A stretch of 64,000 nt of DNA from Rickettsiales bacterium (GTDB lineage: Bacteria > Pseudomonadota > Alphaproteobacteria > Rickettsiales > SXRF01), in NCBI GenBank assembly GCA_041396965.1, contig JAWKXN010000001.1, positions 496,001 to 560,000 on the forward strand, written 5' to 3'. The position numbers were made by a program, and so were the translations under genes. The notes under the pieces were generated by a model that was not told the DNA's origin, made no database searches, and was given only the letters and a program-made list of their open reading frames with translations. Below, in pieces: positions 1-7,629 of this stretch; within the stretch, counting starts at the first letter, position 1; each line of letters starts with the position of its first letter.

Positions 1-1
1 A

Positions 2-1159
2 ACAAATCTACCGACACTTCCGATACATCTGATGCTCAGCGTAGGGTGCTGGATGAGCTCACATTTCGCCTTGCAATGTGCGAAAAAAGGCTCTCAGATC
101 TTGAAAAGGGAAAGCATACTACCAGAAGAACTACAAAAAGCGGTAAACGAGGAAGCAAAAAACCGGATAAGTAAAATGCTTTCCGGTGTTTTGCGTTACT
201 ACGATACAGCTTACGAGAGAAATGTGCCAGAAGTTCCAGTAGTGTGGAGTAAGGGTAGTGCTCGGTTGCTTGATTATGGTTGCCGTGTTAAAAACATAAA
301 ATCGGTAGTGCTGTTTGTCCCGTCTCTCATTAACCGCTATTACATTCTTGACCTAGAGGAAAAAAGAAGCTTTATGCGTTATCTCGCCTCTGAAGGTATA
401 TACCCTTTATTACTAGATTGGGGAGTGCCAAGCGACGCGGAGAAAGACTTTAACTGCGCTGATTATGTAACTGAGATACTATGTCCTACCATTGATTTTA
501 TCAATAAAATATCAGGTAGTATTTCAATAGCTGGTTACTGTATGGGTGGAGTTCTAGCACTAGCGGCAAGTAAAATTGTCAGAAAAAAAATCTCCTCACT
601 AGCTCTGCTCGCTACCCCTTGGGATTTTCATTGTCCGCAGTTCAAGCCTTTTATATTAGAAGAAAAATGGCAGAAAGAGATGAATTCGCAGATAGATAAA
701 AATGATTTTCTTCCCGCACAGATAATCCAGTCATTATTTTATCTTACTGATCCATTTGTTTTTGAGCATAAATTCTGCCGTTATTCAGATCTCGCGGAAA
801 ACGGCGCGGCGGCTAAGGAGTTTGTCGCGCTTGAGCATTGGGTAAATGATGGTGTCCCGATGACGGCAAAAGTAGGGAGTGACTGTCTTGTTGGCTGGGC
901 GCAGCGTAATGCTTTAAGTAAGGAAGAGTGGCTGGTATCAGGGAAGAAAGTCACTCCGCCATCTGCGTCTCTGCCCACTTTTATCGCCATACCAAAGAAT
1001 GATAATGTAGTGCCTTATGAATGCGCTATGCCGCTTGCTAGAAAATGCCCGAACGCTCATATAATCCGCCCAAAAACTGGTCATGTCGGTATGGTAGTTG
1101 GCAAAAACGCCAAAAAAGAACTATGGGAGCCTTACACAGATTGGCTTTTGAGTGTTTAG
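2..1159 (+). CDS. PhaC-like alpha/beta hydrolase (polyhydroxyalkanoate synthase family), 5' end outside window
   Basis: About 385 residues are visible in frame 2, open to the left edge. The frame holds a PhaC-type nucleophile elbow, GYCMGG, with the active-site Cys codon at 539-541, and further on NDNVVP (likely acid Asp) and KTGHVGM (likely His). This order is the Cys-Asp-His triad of PHA synthases. The family polymerises or transfers hydroxyacyl-CoA at PHA granules. An internal ATG at 32 could be the start, but the residues before it (LPTLPIHLM) resemble the PLPLHL start seen, from memory, in the short alphaproteobacterial members, so I favour a start left of the window. Length is nearer class III or short PhaC-like proteins than class I (about 590). 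PhaR lies 4.5 kb downstream, which fits PHA metabolism. Whether it polymerises or is only a related hydrolase cannot be told. Confidence 0.8.
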   Translation, partial: TNLPTLPIHLMLSVGCWMSSHFALQCAKKGSQILKRESILPEELQKAVNEEAKNRISKMLSGVLRYYDTAYERNVPEVPVVWSKGSARLLDYGCRVKNIKSVVLFVPSLINRYYILDLEEKRSFMRYLASEGIYPLLLDWGVPSDAEKDFNCADYVTEILCPTIDFINKISGSISIAGYCMGGVLALAASKIVRKKISSLALLATPWDFHCPQFKPFILEEKWQKEMNSQIDKNDFLPAQIIQSLFYLTDPFVFEHKFCRYSDLAENGAAAKEFVALEHWVNDGVPMTAKVGSDCLVGWAQRNALSKEEWLVSGKKVTPPSASLPTFIAIPKNDNVVPYECAMPLARKCPNAHIIRPKTGHVGMVVGKNAKKELWEPYTDWLLSV

Positions 1160-1180
1160 TAATGTTCATAATGTTGAATT

Positions 1181-1292
1181 ATAGCAATTTGCATGGTTAA
1201 TCATGTAAATTGCTATGAAAGGCGACTCCGAAAGAGTTGACTTTCCGCCACGTAGTGAGCGAAATAAAAAATTAAGATTAATCTTAATTTTT
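1181..1292. repeat. Composite palindromic element, copy A1
   Basis: Three consecutive dyads fill the gap after the PhaC-like gene. First, 15-base arms at 1181-1195 and 1202-1216, fully paired if one G-U is allowed. Second, a hairpin at 1217-1245 with a CGAAA loop, six inner pairs, one mismatch and five outer pairs. Third, a perfect 26-bp AT-rich palindrome at 1267-1292. Between the second and third lies the phrase CGTAGTGAGCG. Copies A2 (31182-31317) and A3 (40399-40514) repeat this order with different stem sequences. Confidence 0.6.
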
Positions 1293-1426
1293 CAAATTAT
1301 TATAGACTGTATTTTTGCTGTAACAGTCATGTCACGCAAATGTAACAATAACACTCTTGATTACTGCGCTTATAATAATTAATATTATTACTAATATTTA
1401 AGTTTATTGCATTTGCTGGAGGTTTT

Positions 1427-1909
1427 ATGAGTGATTTAGAGAAAAATGCAGGGGGAGCGGAAAATCTTGAGTCCACACTGCCACCTCCTAAAACTACTAT
1501 GGAAGGAGTTGTTGATAGTAATATAGGTCGTAGTTCAAGAAATGCTGTGCTAGTTGGAGCTATTACTACTTTATCTTCTGGAGCTGCTGATTTGCATAAA
1601 AATCCTCTACCAACCTATGATAAAACCCCTCAGGAAGCCGCCGCTCATAATGTGGCAAAACAGCTTGACGTAAAGAATATGACTCCTGAGGAATTCGCTA
1701 AGGAACATTCCAAGAGGTATCCGCAAGCCCTTAAGAAAGAAGAAGCTGCAAGAAGAAAACCGATTATAGATAAGGTTGCAGATGCTGGTAAGGTTGGCGC
1801 TTATGGGACAACTCTAGGCTTTGGAGCTTCGTTACTAGGTGGTTTTGCTGGAAGACGTCGCAGGGAAATAGAAGAAGTTAAAAGCGAAAATCCTCATGGC
1901 AGGGGTTAA
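1427..1909 (+). CDS. Hypothetical protein, 160 aa, with glycine-rich hydrophobic C-terminal segment
   Basis: I do not recognise this protein. A strong GGAGG at 1418-1422 precedes the ATG, so it is very likely expressed. The N-terminal 60 residues are rich in Ser, Thr, Pro and small residues. The middle (about 65-120) is charged, with a TPEEFAKEHSKRYP stretch and a KKEEAARRK run. Near residues 125-145 there is a Gly/Ala/Leu-rich stretch (VGAYGTTLGFGASLLGG) followed at once by RRRRE, the pattern of a single membrane segment with a positive stop. No signal peptide is seen. It stands alone between repeat A1 and a convergent toxin-antitoxin pair, with its stop only one base from the antitoxin stop. 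A membrane-tethered or secreted lineage-specific protein is possible but unproven. Confidence 0.75.
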   Translation: MSDLEKNAGGAENLESTLPPPKTTMEGVVDSNIGRSSRNAVLVGAITTLSSGAADLHKNPLPTYDKTPQEAAAHNVAKQLDVKNMTPEEFAKEHSKRYPQALKKEEAARRKPIIDKVADAGKVGAYGTTLGFGASLLGGFAGRRRREIEEVKSENPHGRG

Positions 1910-1910
1910 T

Positions 1911-2279
1911 TTACACAGTCTGTTCTAAGCTTACATTGAGTGCTTTTGCCAGTTTTTTCATTGTTGCTACACTGCCATTTTTATGTCCTGCCTCAATAGA
2001 GGCGATCATAGCGCGTGATACGCCAGATTCTATCGCGAGATTCTCCTGAGTTAACTTTCTATATTGTCGCCATTTTTTCAGCATATTTTCACCATTTACC
2101 CTAGCCTCGCTGAGTTCAAAAGGTATCACTTCATCATCACCATCTTCCAGACGTGCTTTTGCTATATCATATGCCCGTATATCGGCTAGCGCTTCTGAGT
2201 CAGATAATAATTTTTTCAGTTCATTTATAGGTATCACCGCTAGCTTTTTACCATCATGCACTATTGTTTCTATGTTCAT
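1911..2279 (-). CDS. XRE-family antitoxin of a type II toxin-antitoxin pair
   Basis: This 122-residue protein has a short N-terminal acidic part and a helix-turn-helix of the XRE/Cro type at about residues 68-118 (YRKLTQENLAIESGVSRA, then a recognition-helix region IASIEAGHKNGS). It should bind and neutralise the RelE-like toxin encoded just upstream and repress the shared promoter. The start codon overlaps the toxin stop as ATGA (2276-2279), so the two are translationally coupled, toxin first, as in higBA-type loci. The N-terminal half (MNIETIVHDGKKLAVIPINELKKL) resembles prevent-host-death-like N-termini, so it may be a two-part antitoxin. Confidence in the pair is high; the exact family name is less sure. 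Confidence 0.85.
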   Translation of the reverse strand: MNIETIVHDGKKLAVIPINELKKLLSDSEALADIRAYDIAKARLEDGDDEVIPFELSEARVNGENMLKKWRQYRKLTQENLAIESGVSRAMIASIEAGHKNGSVATMKKLAKALNVSLEQTV

Positions 2280-2551
2280 TGATATATTCCTCCTCTGGAA
2301 TCCATTTCCAATATTATCATTATTAGTATATCATCGTGTAATTCATATATTATTCGCCAATCACCAACCCTTAGCCTATAACCATCACGCCCTTGTAATT
2401 TCTTAACGTTATTGTTGGTAGCATAGGGATTCTCAGCTATTTGACGAATTTTATTGATAATTCTCTTTTGTAAATTAGCAGGTAGCCCTAACAATCTTTT
2501 ATCAAAAGATTTTGTGGTTTTTATTTTGTATGTTAAAGTTCTCTTGCTCAT
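2276..2551 (-). CDS. RelE/ParE-superfamily toxin
   Basis: A basic 91-residue protein with the RelE/ParE pattern: N-terminal strand, helices SFDKRLLGLPANLQKRIINKI, then KLQGRDGYRLRVGDWRIIYELHDD, where GxYRLRVGDWRIIY is the usual core of RelE-type mRNA interferases. Such toxins cleave mRNA on the ribosome. It is the first gene of a two-gene operon with the XRE antitoxin. It lies convergent to the unknown 160-aa gene and divergent from the ABC ATPase gene at 2619. The Arg residues of the core are present, so it looks functional. The target mode is inferred from family only. Confidence 0.88.
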   Translation of the reverse strand: MSKRTLTYKIKTTKSFDKRLLGLPANLQKRIINKIRQIAENPYATNNNVKKLQGRDGYRLRVGDWRIIYELHDDILIMIILEMDSRGGIYQ

Positions 2552-2618
2552 AGAATGTTTCTATAAGAAACAATTATACCTTAAAAATTAGAATAATCAA
2601 TCAGTATTTATACAATAT

Positions 2619-3560
2619 ATGAACAACGCCATTGAAATTCGTGACCTTTATAAAATCTATAATAAAGGCAGTAAAAATCAGGAAAAAACCGCTCTAAATG
2701 GTGTAAGCCTCGATGTTCCAAAAGGCTCGTTCTTTGCCTTGCTCGGCGCGAATGGCGCGGGTAAATCAACTATGATAAATATCATGGCTGGCCTTACCAT
2801 AAAAACTAGCGGTAATGTCTCCATTTTCGGTCATGACATAGAAAAACAAATGCGGCAGGCACGCATGTCCATTGGTGTAGTGCCACAGGAATTAATGCTG
2901 GATACTTTTTTTACTGTTCGTGAGGCTCTTGATATTCATGCTGGTTATTATGGTGTCCATAAATCCAAGCGGCGTACACAGGAGATAATAGACGCTCTTG
3001 GGCTTTCCGATAAGGCGGATATAAATTCCCGCCGCCTGTCAGGAGGGATGAGAAGAAGGCTGCTTATCGCCAAAGCACTTGTCCATAACCCACCGGTTTT
3101 GATATTAGATGAGCCAACTGCTGGTGTTGACGTTGAGCTGCGTTCACAGCTTTGGAGTTATGTAAAAGAATTAAATAGAGGTGGCACAACCATATTGCTT
3201 ACTACCCATTATCTGGAAGAGGCTGAGCAGTTATGTGATAAAATAGCGGTAATTGATAATGGTGAACTGGTCGCTTATGATGATAAAACAACGATGCTAC
3301 AAAGCCTTGACCATAAACAGCTTGTGCTTACCTTTGCCAGTCCGCTTAAAGAGATTCCTAAAAAAATAGATAGGTGGAAAACTGAGATAAGCCCTAATGG
3401 TAGGCTGATAGTTCATTATAGACCAAGCACTGATAGGTTTCAGGACATATTAAACAGTGTAAGTGAGGCGGGACTAGCGGTATGTGACCTCACCACCAGA
3501 GAGCCAAAATTAGAGGATATATTCCTGAAGCTTACTGGTGGTGCTTATAAAGTGGCTTAG
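2619..3560 (+). CDS. ABC-2 type transporter ATP-binding protein (YadG/CcmA-like), without adjacent permease
   Basis: This 313-residue ATPase has Walker A GANGAGKST (about residues 43-51), signature LSGGM, Walker B VLILDEPTAGVD and the H-loop TTHYLEEAEQL. The C-terminal 80 residues follow the pattern of ATPases paired with ABC-2 membrane proteins (drug, polysaccharide or lipid export). Normally a permease gene follows, but here the next gene, 100 bases on, is an acyl-CoA dehydrogenase, so the partner must be encoded elsewhere or lost. No clear Shine-Dalgarno precedes the ATG, which sits in AT-rich DNA, so a leaderless or weak start is possible. The substrate cannot be told. Confidence 0.9.
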   Translation: MNNAIEIRDLYKIYNKGSKNQEKTALNGVSLDVPKGSFFALLGANGAGKSTMINIMAGLTIKTSGNVSIFGHDIEKQMRQARMSIGVVPQELMLDTFFTVREALDIHAGYYGVHKSKRRTQEIIDALGLSDKADINSRRLSGGMRRRLLIAKALVHNPPVLILDEPTAGVDVELRSQLWSYVKELNRGGTTILLTTHYLEEAEQLCDKIAVIDNGELVAYDDKTTMLQSLDHKQLVLTFASPLKEIPKKIDRWKTEISPNGRLIVHYRPSTDRFQDILNSVSEAGLAVCDLTTREPKLEDIFLKLTGGAYKVA

Positions 3561-3661
3561 TTATCACATGGATTATGCCGCATTGCAGTAATGACGGTTT
3601 TATTAAGGATTTATTATCCTCGTTATGCTATGATCATCCCAACGTAATGTAGGAGAAATAT

Positions 3662-5440
3662 ATGCCGCAGTTCAAAGCCAATATTCGTGATTTCCAGTTT
3701 TTATTAAATGAGTATCTGAATATTTCTCAGTATTCTGATATTGAGGGTTTCGCGGAAGCTGGAGAAGATTTAATGAATCCAGTTTTAGAGGCGGCGGCGC
3801 AAATGTGTGAGGAAGTGCTATTTCCACTTAATCAAAAGGGTGACATAGAGGGGCTTAAATATGATAATGGGCGGGTAATTATGCCCGATGGCTTTAAGGA
3901 AGCTTATAAACTATATTGTGAGAATGGCTGGCCGTCCTTTACCTGTGACAAAAAATATGGCGGACAGGATTTGCCGGAAGTTCTCAACATGCCGCTTATG
4001 GAAATGGTATGTTCGGCGAATCTTTCCTTTGGTCTTACTCCCGGTCTTAGCCACGGCGCGTATAACGCTATAAAGCTACACGCTAGCGAGGAATTAAAGG
4101 ATATTTATTTGCCAAAACTGGTAACAGGGCAGTGGTCGGGCGTTATGTGTCTTACCGAGCCGCAGGCGGGAACAGATCTTGGTTTGGTTAGAACTAAAGC
4201 CGAGCCAAATTCTGATGGTAGTTACTCAATTACCGGTGGTAAGATATTTATTTCTTCTGGCGAACATGAGCTTACCGAGAATATTATCCATCTGGTACTT
4301 GCTCGCCTGCCGGACGCGCCTGCTGGAATTAAAGGTATAAGTCTGTTTTTAGTGCCTAAAATTCTGCTTAATGAAGATGGAAGTCTTGGTGAGCACAATA
4401 AACTTATGTGCGCCGGTCTTGAGCATAAAATGGGGATTCATGCCTCGCCAACCTGTCAGATACAATATGATGGCGCGAAAGGTTTTCTGGTCGGAGAAGC
4501 GCATAAAGGAATGCGCGCTATGTTTACTATGATGAACGCCGCTAGGCTTTATGTCGGGGTACAGGGACTTGGTATAGGGGAGATTGCCTACCAGAACGCC
4601 CTTGTTTATGCCCGCGAGAGGCTGCAAAGCCGCTGTCTAACCGGTGCGAAATATCCAGAAAAACCAGCCGATCCGATAATAGCTCATCCTGATGTACGGC
4701 GTATGCTACTTACCATGCGAGCGTTCGCTGAGGGAGCAAGGTCGCTTGCTCTTGAAATGGCGCTTAAAATTGACTTGTCCCGCCGTCACCCTGACGCTTC
4801 GGTAAGGCAAGAGGCGGATGATTATGTGCAGCTTCTGACTCCGGTAGTAAAATCATATCTTACTGATGGCGGCTTTGAAAACGCCAGCCTTGCCATGCAA
4901 GTGCTTGGTGGTTACGGCGTGATTAAGGAATACGGGGTTGAGCAATACGCTCGTGATGTGCGTGTTACCATGATTTATGAGGGAACCAATGGTATTCAGG
5001 CGCTTGATTTAATTGGACGTAAACTTCCCAAAGACGCAGGTCGCTATCTGCGATCTTTCTTCCATCCTATAGATAAATTTATAGCTGATAATCGGGAAAA
5101 CTCTCTTATGGCGGAATTCACCAAACCGCTTAAAAAGAATATGGAATATTTGCAGCAAGCTACCATGTATATCGCCTCTGCCGGACTGGCTAATCCTGAT
5201 GATGCGGCAAGCGGAGCGGTGGAATATCAGAAAATGTTCGCACTGGTAGCACTAGCTTATTCATGGGCAAGGCAAGCAAAAATCGCTATAGAAAAACTAG
5301 ATAATAGTGATGAAAAGGAATTTTATCAGGCGAAAATTGACACTGCTCGTTTCTTTATGCAGAAAATATTGCCGCAAGCCACCTCACTGCTGCAATCTAT
5401 TGTCACTGGTAGTGGGTCAGTAATGTCGCCTAAATTATAA
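3662..5440 (+). CDS. Acyl-CoA dehydrogenase, long (about 595 aa) DmdC-like type
   Basis: A flavoprotein of 592 residues with the acyl-CoA dehydrogenase N-terminal, middle and C-terminal domains plus the extra C-terminal domain of the 590-600 aa type. Visible marks are LTEPQAGTDLG (FAD/substrate region), LGGYGVIKEYGVEQYARD, and YEGTNGIQALDL, where Glu440 is the likely catalytic base. It oxidises acyl-CoA to enoyl-CoA in the cytoplasm; relatives act on methylmercaptopropionyl-CoA or medium to long chains, and the true substrate is unknown. AGGAG lies a few bases before the ATG. The neighbouring phaR and MaoC-type hydratase suggest a role in feeding hydroxyacyl-CoA or acetyl-CoA pools. Confidence 0.93.
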   Translation: MPQFKANIRDFQFLLNEYLNISQYSDIEGFAEAGEDLMNPVLEAAAQMCEEVLFPLNQKGDIEGLKYDNGRVIMPDGFKEAYKLYCENGWPSFTCDKKYGGQDLPEVLNMPLMEMVCSANLSFGLTPGLSHGAYNAIKLHASEELKDIYLPKLVTGQWSGVMCLTEPQAGTDLGLVRTKAEPNSDGSYSITGGKIFISSGEHELTENIIHLVLARLPDAPAGIKGISLFLVPKILLNEDGSLGEHNKLMCAGLEHKMGIHASPTCQIQYDGAKGFLVGEAHKGMRAMFTMMNAARLYVGVQGLGIGEIAYQNALVYARERLQSRCLTGAKYPEKPADPIIAHPDVRRMLLTMRAFAEGARSLALEMALKIDLSRRHPDASVRQEADDYVQLLTPVVKSYLTDGGFENASLAMQVLGGYGVIKEYGVEQYARDVRVTMIYEGTNGIQALDLIGRKLPKDAGRYLRSFFHPIDKFIADNRENSLMAEFTKPLKKNMEYLQQATMYIASAGLANPDDAASGAVEYQKMFALVALAYSWARQAKIAIEKLDNSDEKEFYQAKIDTARFFMQKILPQATSLLQSIVTGSGSVMSPKL

Positions 5441-5644
5441 TATATAGCAATTAGTTAATATATAATAGTTACCCGCAGAAAATTTTTAATATCTGTGAGT
5501 TTTCCGTATATTTATAAGCCGTTCCACTAGCCTCTTGAAATTTTAATATTTTTCCTTTAATCTTTTAGTTAATATAACAATTTATACAATTACCTATGTG
5601 TTTGCTTTAACAGCTTAATCAACAAAATGTGGGAAAAATAATTT

Positions 5645-6190
5645 ATGCAGAAAAAAGAAGATGAAATTGTTGTTATAAAGAAATACGCCAATCGTAGATT
5701 GTATGATACCCAAACTAGCGCCTACATAACTTTGGAAGATTTGTGTGAAAGAGTAAAAAAAGGACAGGATTTCGTGGTATATGACGCTAAATCAGGGCAG
5801 GACATAACCCGTCAGATATTGACTCAGATTATATTTGAGCAAGAAAGCAAGGGCATAAATTTATTGCCTACTGATTTTTTGCGTTCGGTGATAGGTTTTT
5901 ATGACAATAACATGCAGGACATATTACAGCCTTATCTTGACGCTAGTATGAAGAGTTTTGTAAATAATCAAGAACGGATGAAAGGTATGTTTGGTAATAC
6001 CATTGGTAAAGCTATGGATGGAACCTCTCCGCTTGGAACATTGGAGGAAGTTACCAGAAGTAACGTTGCTCTATTTGAAAAAACAATGCAGATGTTCAAT
6101 CCATTTGGTGGCATGTTCACAAGTGATGGAGATGACTTGGAAAGTGGTAGAAAGGATAGTAGCATTAAATCCAGAAAAGGCAAAAAATAG
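5645..6190 (+). CDS. phaR: Polyhydroxyalkanoate synthesis repressor PhaR
   Basis: The first 65 residues carry the PHB accumulation regulator DNA-binding domain: IKKYANRRLYDTQTSAYITL, then VYDAKSGQDITRQILTQII, both highly typical. The C-terminal half is a helical, Met/Phe-rich region of the kind that binds PHA granules. PhaR represses phasin and PHA genes and is titrated off DNA by nascent polymer. At 181 residues it is of normal size. The gene is followed after six bases by the MaoC-phosphotransacetylase fusion, so these are probably one operon with ackA. A 204-bp AT-rich gap lies upstream, in which I see no convincing operator. Confidence 0.95.
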   Translation: MQKKEDEIVVIKKYANRRLYDTQTSAYITLEDLCERVKKGQDFVVYDAKSGQDITRQILTQIIFEQESKGINLLPTDFLRSVIGFYDNNMQDILQPYLDASMKSFVNNQERMKGMFGNTIGKAMDGTSPLGTLEEVTRSNVALFEKTMQMFNPFGGMFTSDGDDLESGRKDSSIKSRKGKK

Positions 6191-6196
6191 GTTATT

Positions 6197-7597
6197 ATGA
6201 TAGAAAGTAATTCCTGTCTCGGTAGTAAGACTTATGATGAAATAAATTTAGGTGACTCAGCGAGTCTCACCCGTATTCTTACCAAGCGTGATATTCAACT
6301 TTTCGCCATAGTAACTGGGGATATGAATCCCGCCCATCTTGATGAGGCTTACGCTAAAACCGATATTTTTCAGCGGATAATTGGACATGGCATGTGGACT
6401 GGTTCTATGTTTTCCAGCCTGCTTGGTATGCAGCTTCCTGGTCTTGGAACTATCTATTTAAGTCAGACATTGAAGTTTTTAAGACCGGTACATTTGGGTG
6501 ATACTATAACCGCCTCTGTAAAAGTTATAGAAAAGGATGATAAACATAAACATGTAAAGCTTGCCACCATATGTGTAAATGAGAGCGGTCAGCATGTGCT
6601 AGAAGGAGAGGCCGTTGTTCTACCTCCTGAAAAGAAAGTATGTTGGTCATCAGCTCCACTTCCAGAGATAAATATTAAAACTGATGGACATAATTACGAG
6701 CAGTGGCTGTTAAATAAAGCAAGGGAATTGGAGCCATTAAAGACAGCGGTAGTGCATCCGGTAGATATTCTTTCCCTATCAGGGGCGGTTGAGGCCGCTC
6801 AGATGGGAATTATAGAGCCTGTGCTGGTTGGAAATGAGGAAAAAATAAGGAAAGTGGCGGATGATGCTCATATAGATTTAAGTAAGTACCGGATTGTATC
6901 AACCGAACATAGTCATTTAGCCGCTGATACCGCCGCGAAAATGGCTCGTGATGGTGAGGTTGAGGCTTTGATGAAGGGCAAAATAAAGACTAGTGAGCTT
7001 ATTGAGGCGGTTCTGAAAAAAGAAAATGGTTTGCGTAGTGAGCGTCGTCTCAGCCATGTATTCGTTCTTGATGTGCCAAGCTATCCGAAACCGTTATTTC
7101 TCACAGATGCGGCGATAAATATAGCTCCGAATCTGATGGATAAAAAAGATATAGTGCAGAACGTTGTGGATTTATTTCATTGTTTAGGACTAGGAATTCC
7201 TAAAGTTGCTATTTTAGCGGCAGTGGAAACCGTAAATGAGAAAATGCCAGCTACCATTGATGCTACCGCTTTATGTAAAATGGCGGAGCGTGGTCAGATA
7301 AAGGACGCTATAATTGATGGTCCTCTTGCCTTTGATAATGCTATATCAAAAGAATCGGCAGATATAAAGGAAATCCGATCTGATGTCGCTGGAAATGCGG
7401 ATATTCTAGTGGTTCCCGATATTGAATCGGGAAATATGCTTTATAAGCAATTACGTTATTTTTCTGGCATTAGAGGAGCAAGTATAGTCATGGGAGCAAA
7501 AGTTCCAATTATTCTTACCAGCCGTTCTAGTGATGTTGAGAATCGGGTTATATCATCCGCTCTTGCCATGATTTACGCTAGAGCAAATAAAACTTAA
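6197..7597 (+). CDS. Bifunctional MaoC-like enoyl-CoA hydratase / phosphate acetyl(butyryl)transferase
   Basis: Two domains are joined in 466 residues. Residues about 10-145 form a MaoC-like hot-dog hydratase with the motif GDMNPAHLDEAYAK...HGMW, where Asp and His match the hydratase catalytic pair. Residues about 165-460 form a PTA/PTB domain (VHPVDILSLSGAVEAAQMGIIEPVLVG; VPDIESGNMLYKQL). The first domain hydrates enoyl-CoA; the second exchanges acyl-CoA with acyl phosphate. The fusion is known in alphaproteobacteria next to acetate kinase, and ackA follows here 32 bases on. Together they can turn acyl-CoA into acyl phosphate and ATP or run in reverse. Acetyl versus butyryl preference cannot be read from the sequence. 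Confidence 0.93.
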   Translation: MIESNSCLGSKTYDEINLGDSASLTRILTKRDIQLFAIVTGDMNPAHLDEAYAKTDIFQRIIGHGMWTGSMFSSLLGMQLPGLGTIYLSQTLKFLRPVHLGDTITASVKVIEKDDKHKHVKLATICVNESGQHVLEGEAVVLPPEKKVCWSSAPLPEINIKTDGHNYEQWLLNKARELEPLKTAVVHPVDILSLSGAVEAAQMGIIEPVLVGNEEKIRKVADDAHIDLSKYRIVSTEHSHLAADTAAKMARDGEVEALMKGKIKTSELIEAVLKKENGLRSERRLSHVFVLDVPSYPKPLFLTDAAINIAPNLMDKKDIVQNVVDLFHCLGLGIPKVAILAAVETVNEKMPATIDATALCKMAERGQIKDAIIDGPLAFDNAISKESADIKEIRSDVAGNADILVVPDIESGNMLYKQLRYFSGIRGASIVMGAKVPIILTSRSSDVENRVISSALAMIYARANKT

Positions 7598-7629
7598 GTA
7601 AAAAATAATAAAATACAGGAATAGGGCTA

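Noticed and set aside
1160..1426. Possible small RNA or tRNA in the gap after the PhaC-like gene
   Set aside because: The paired segments do not form a cloverleaf and lack a T-loop; they are explained as repeat A1.
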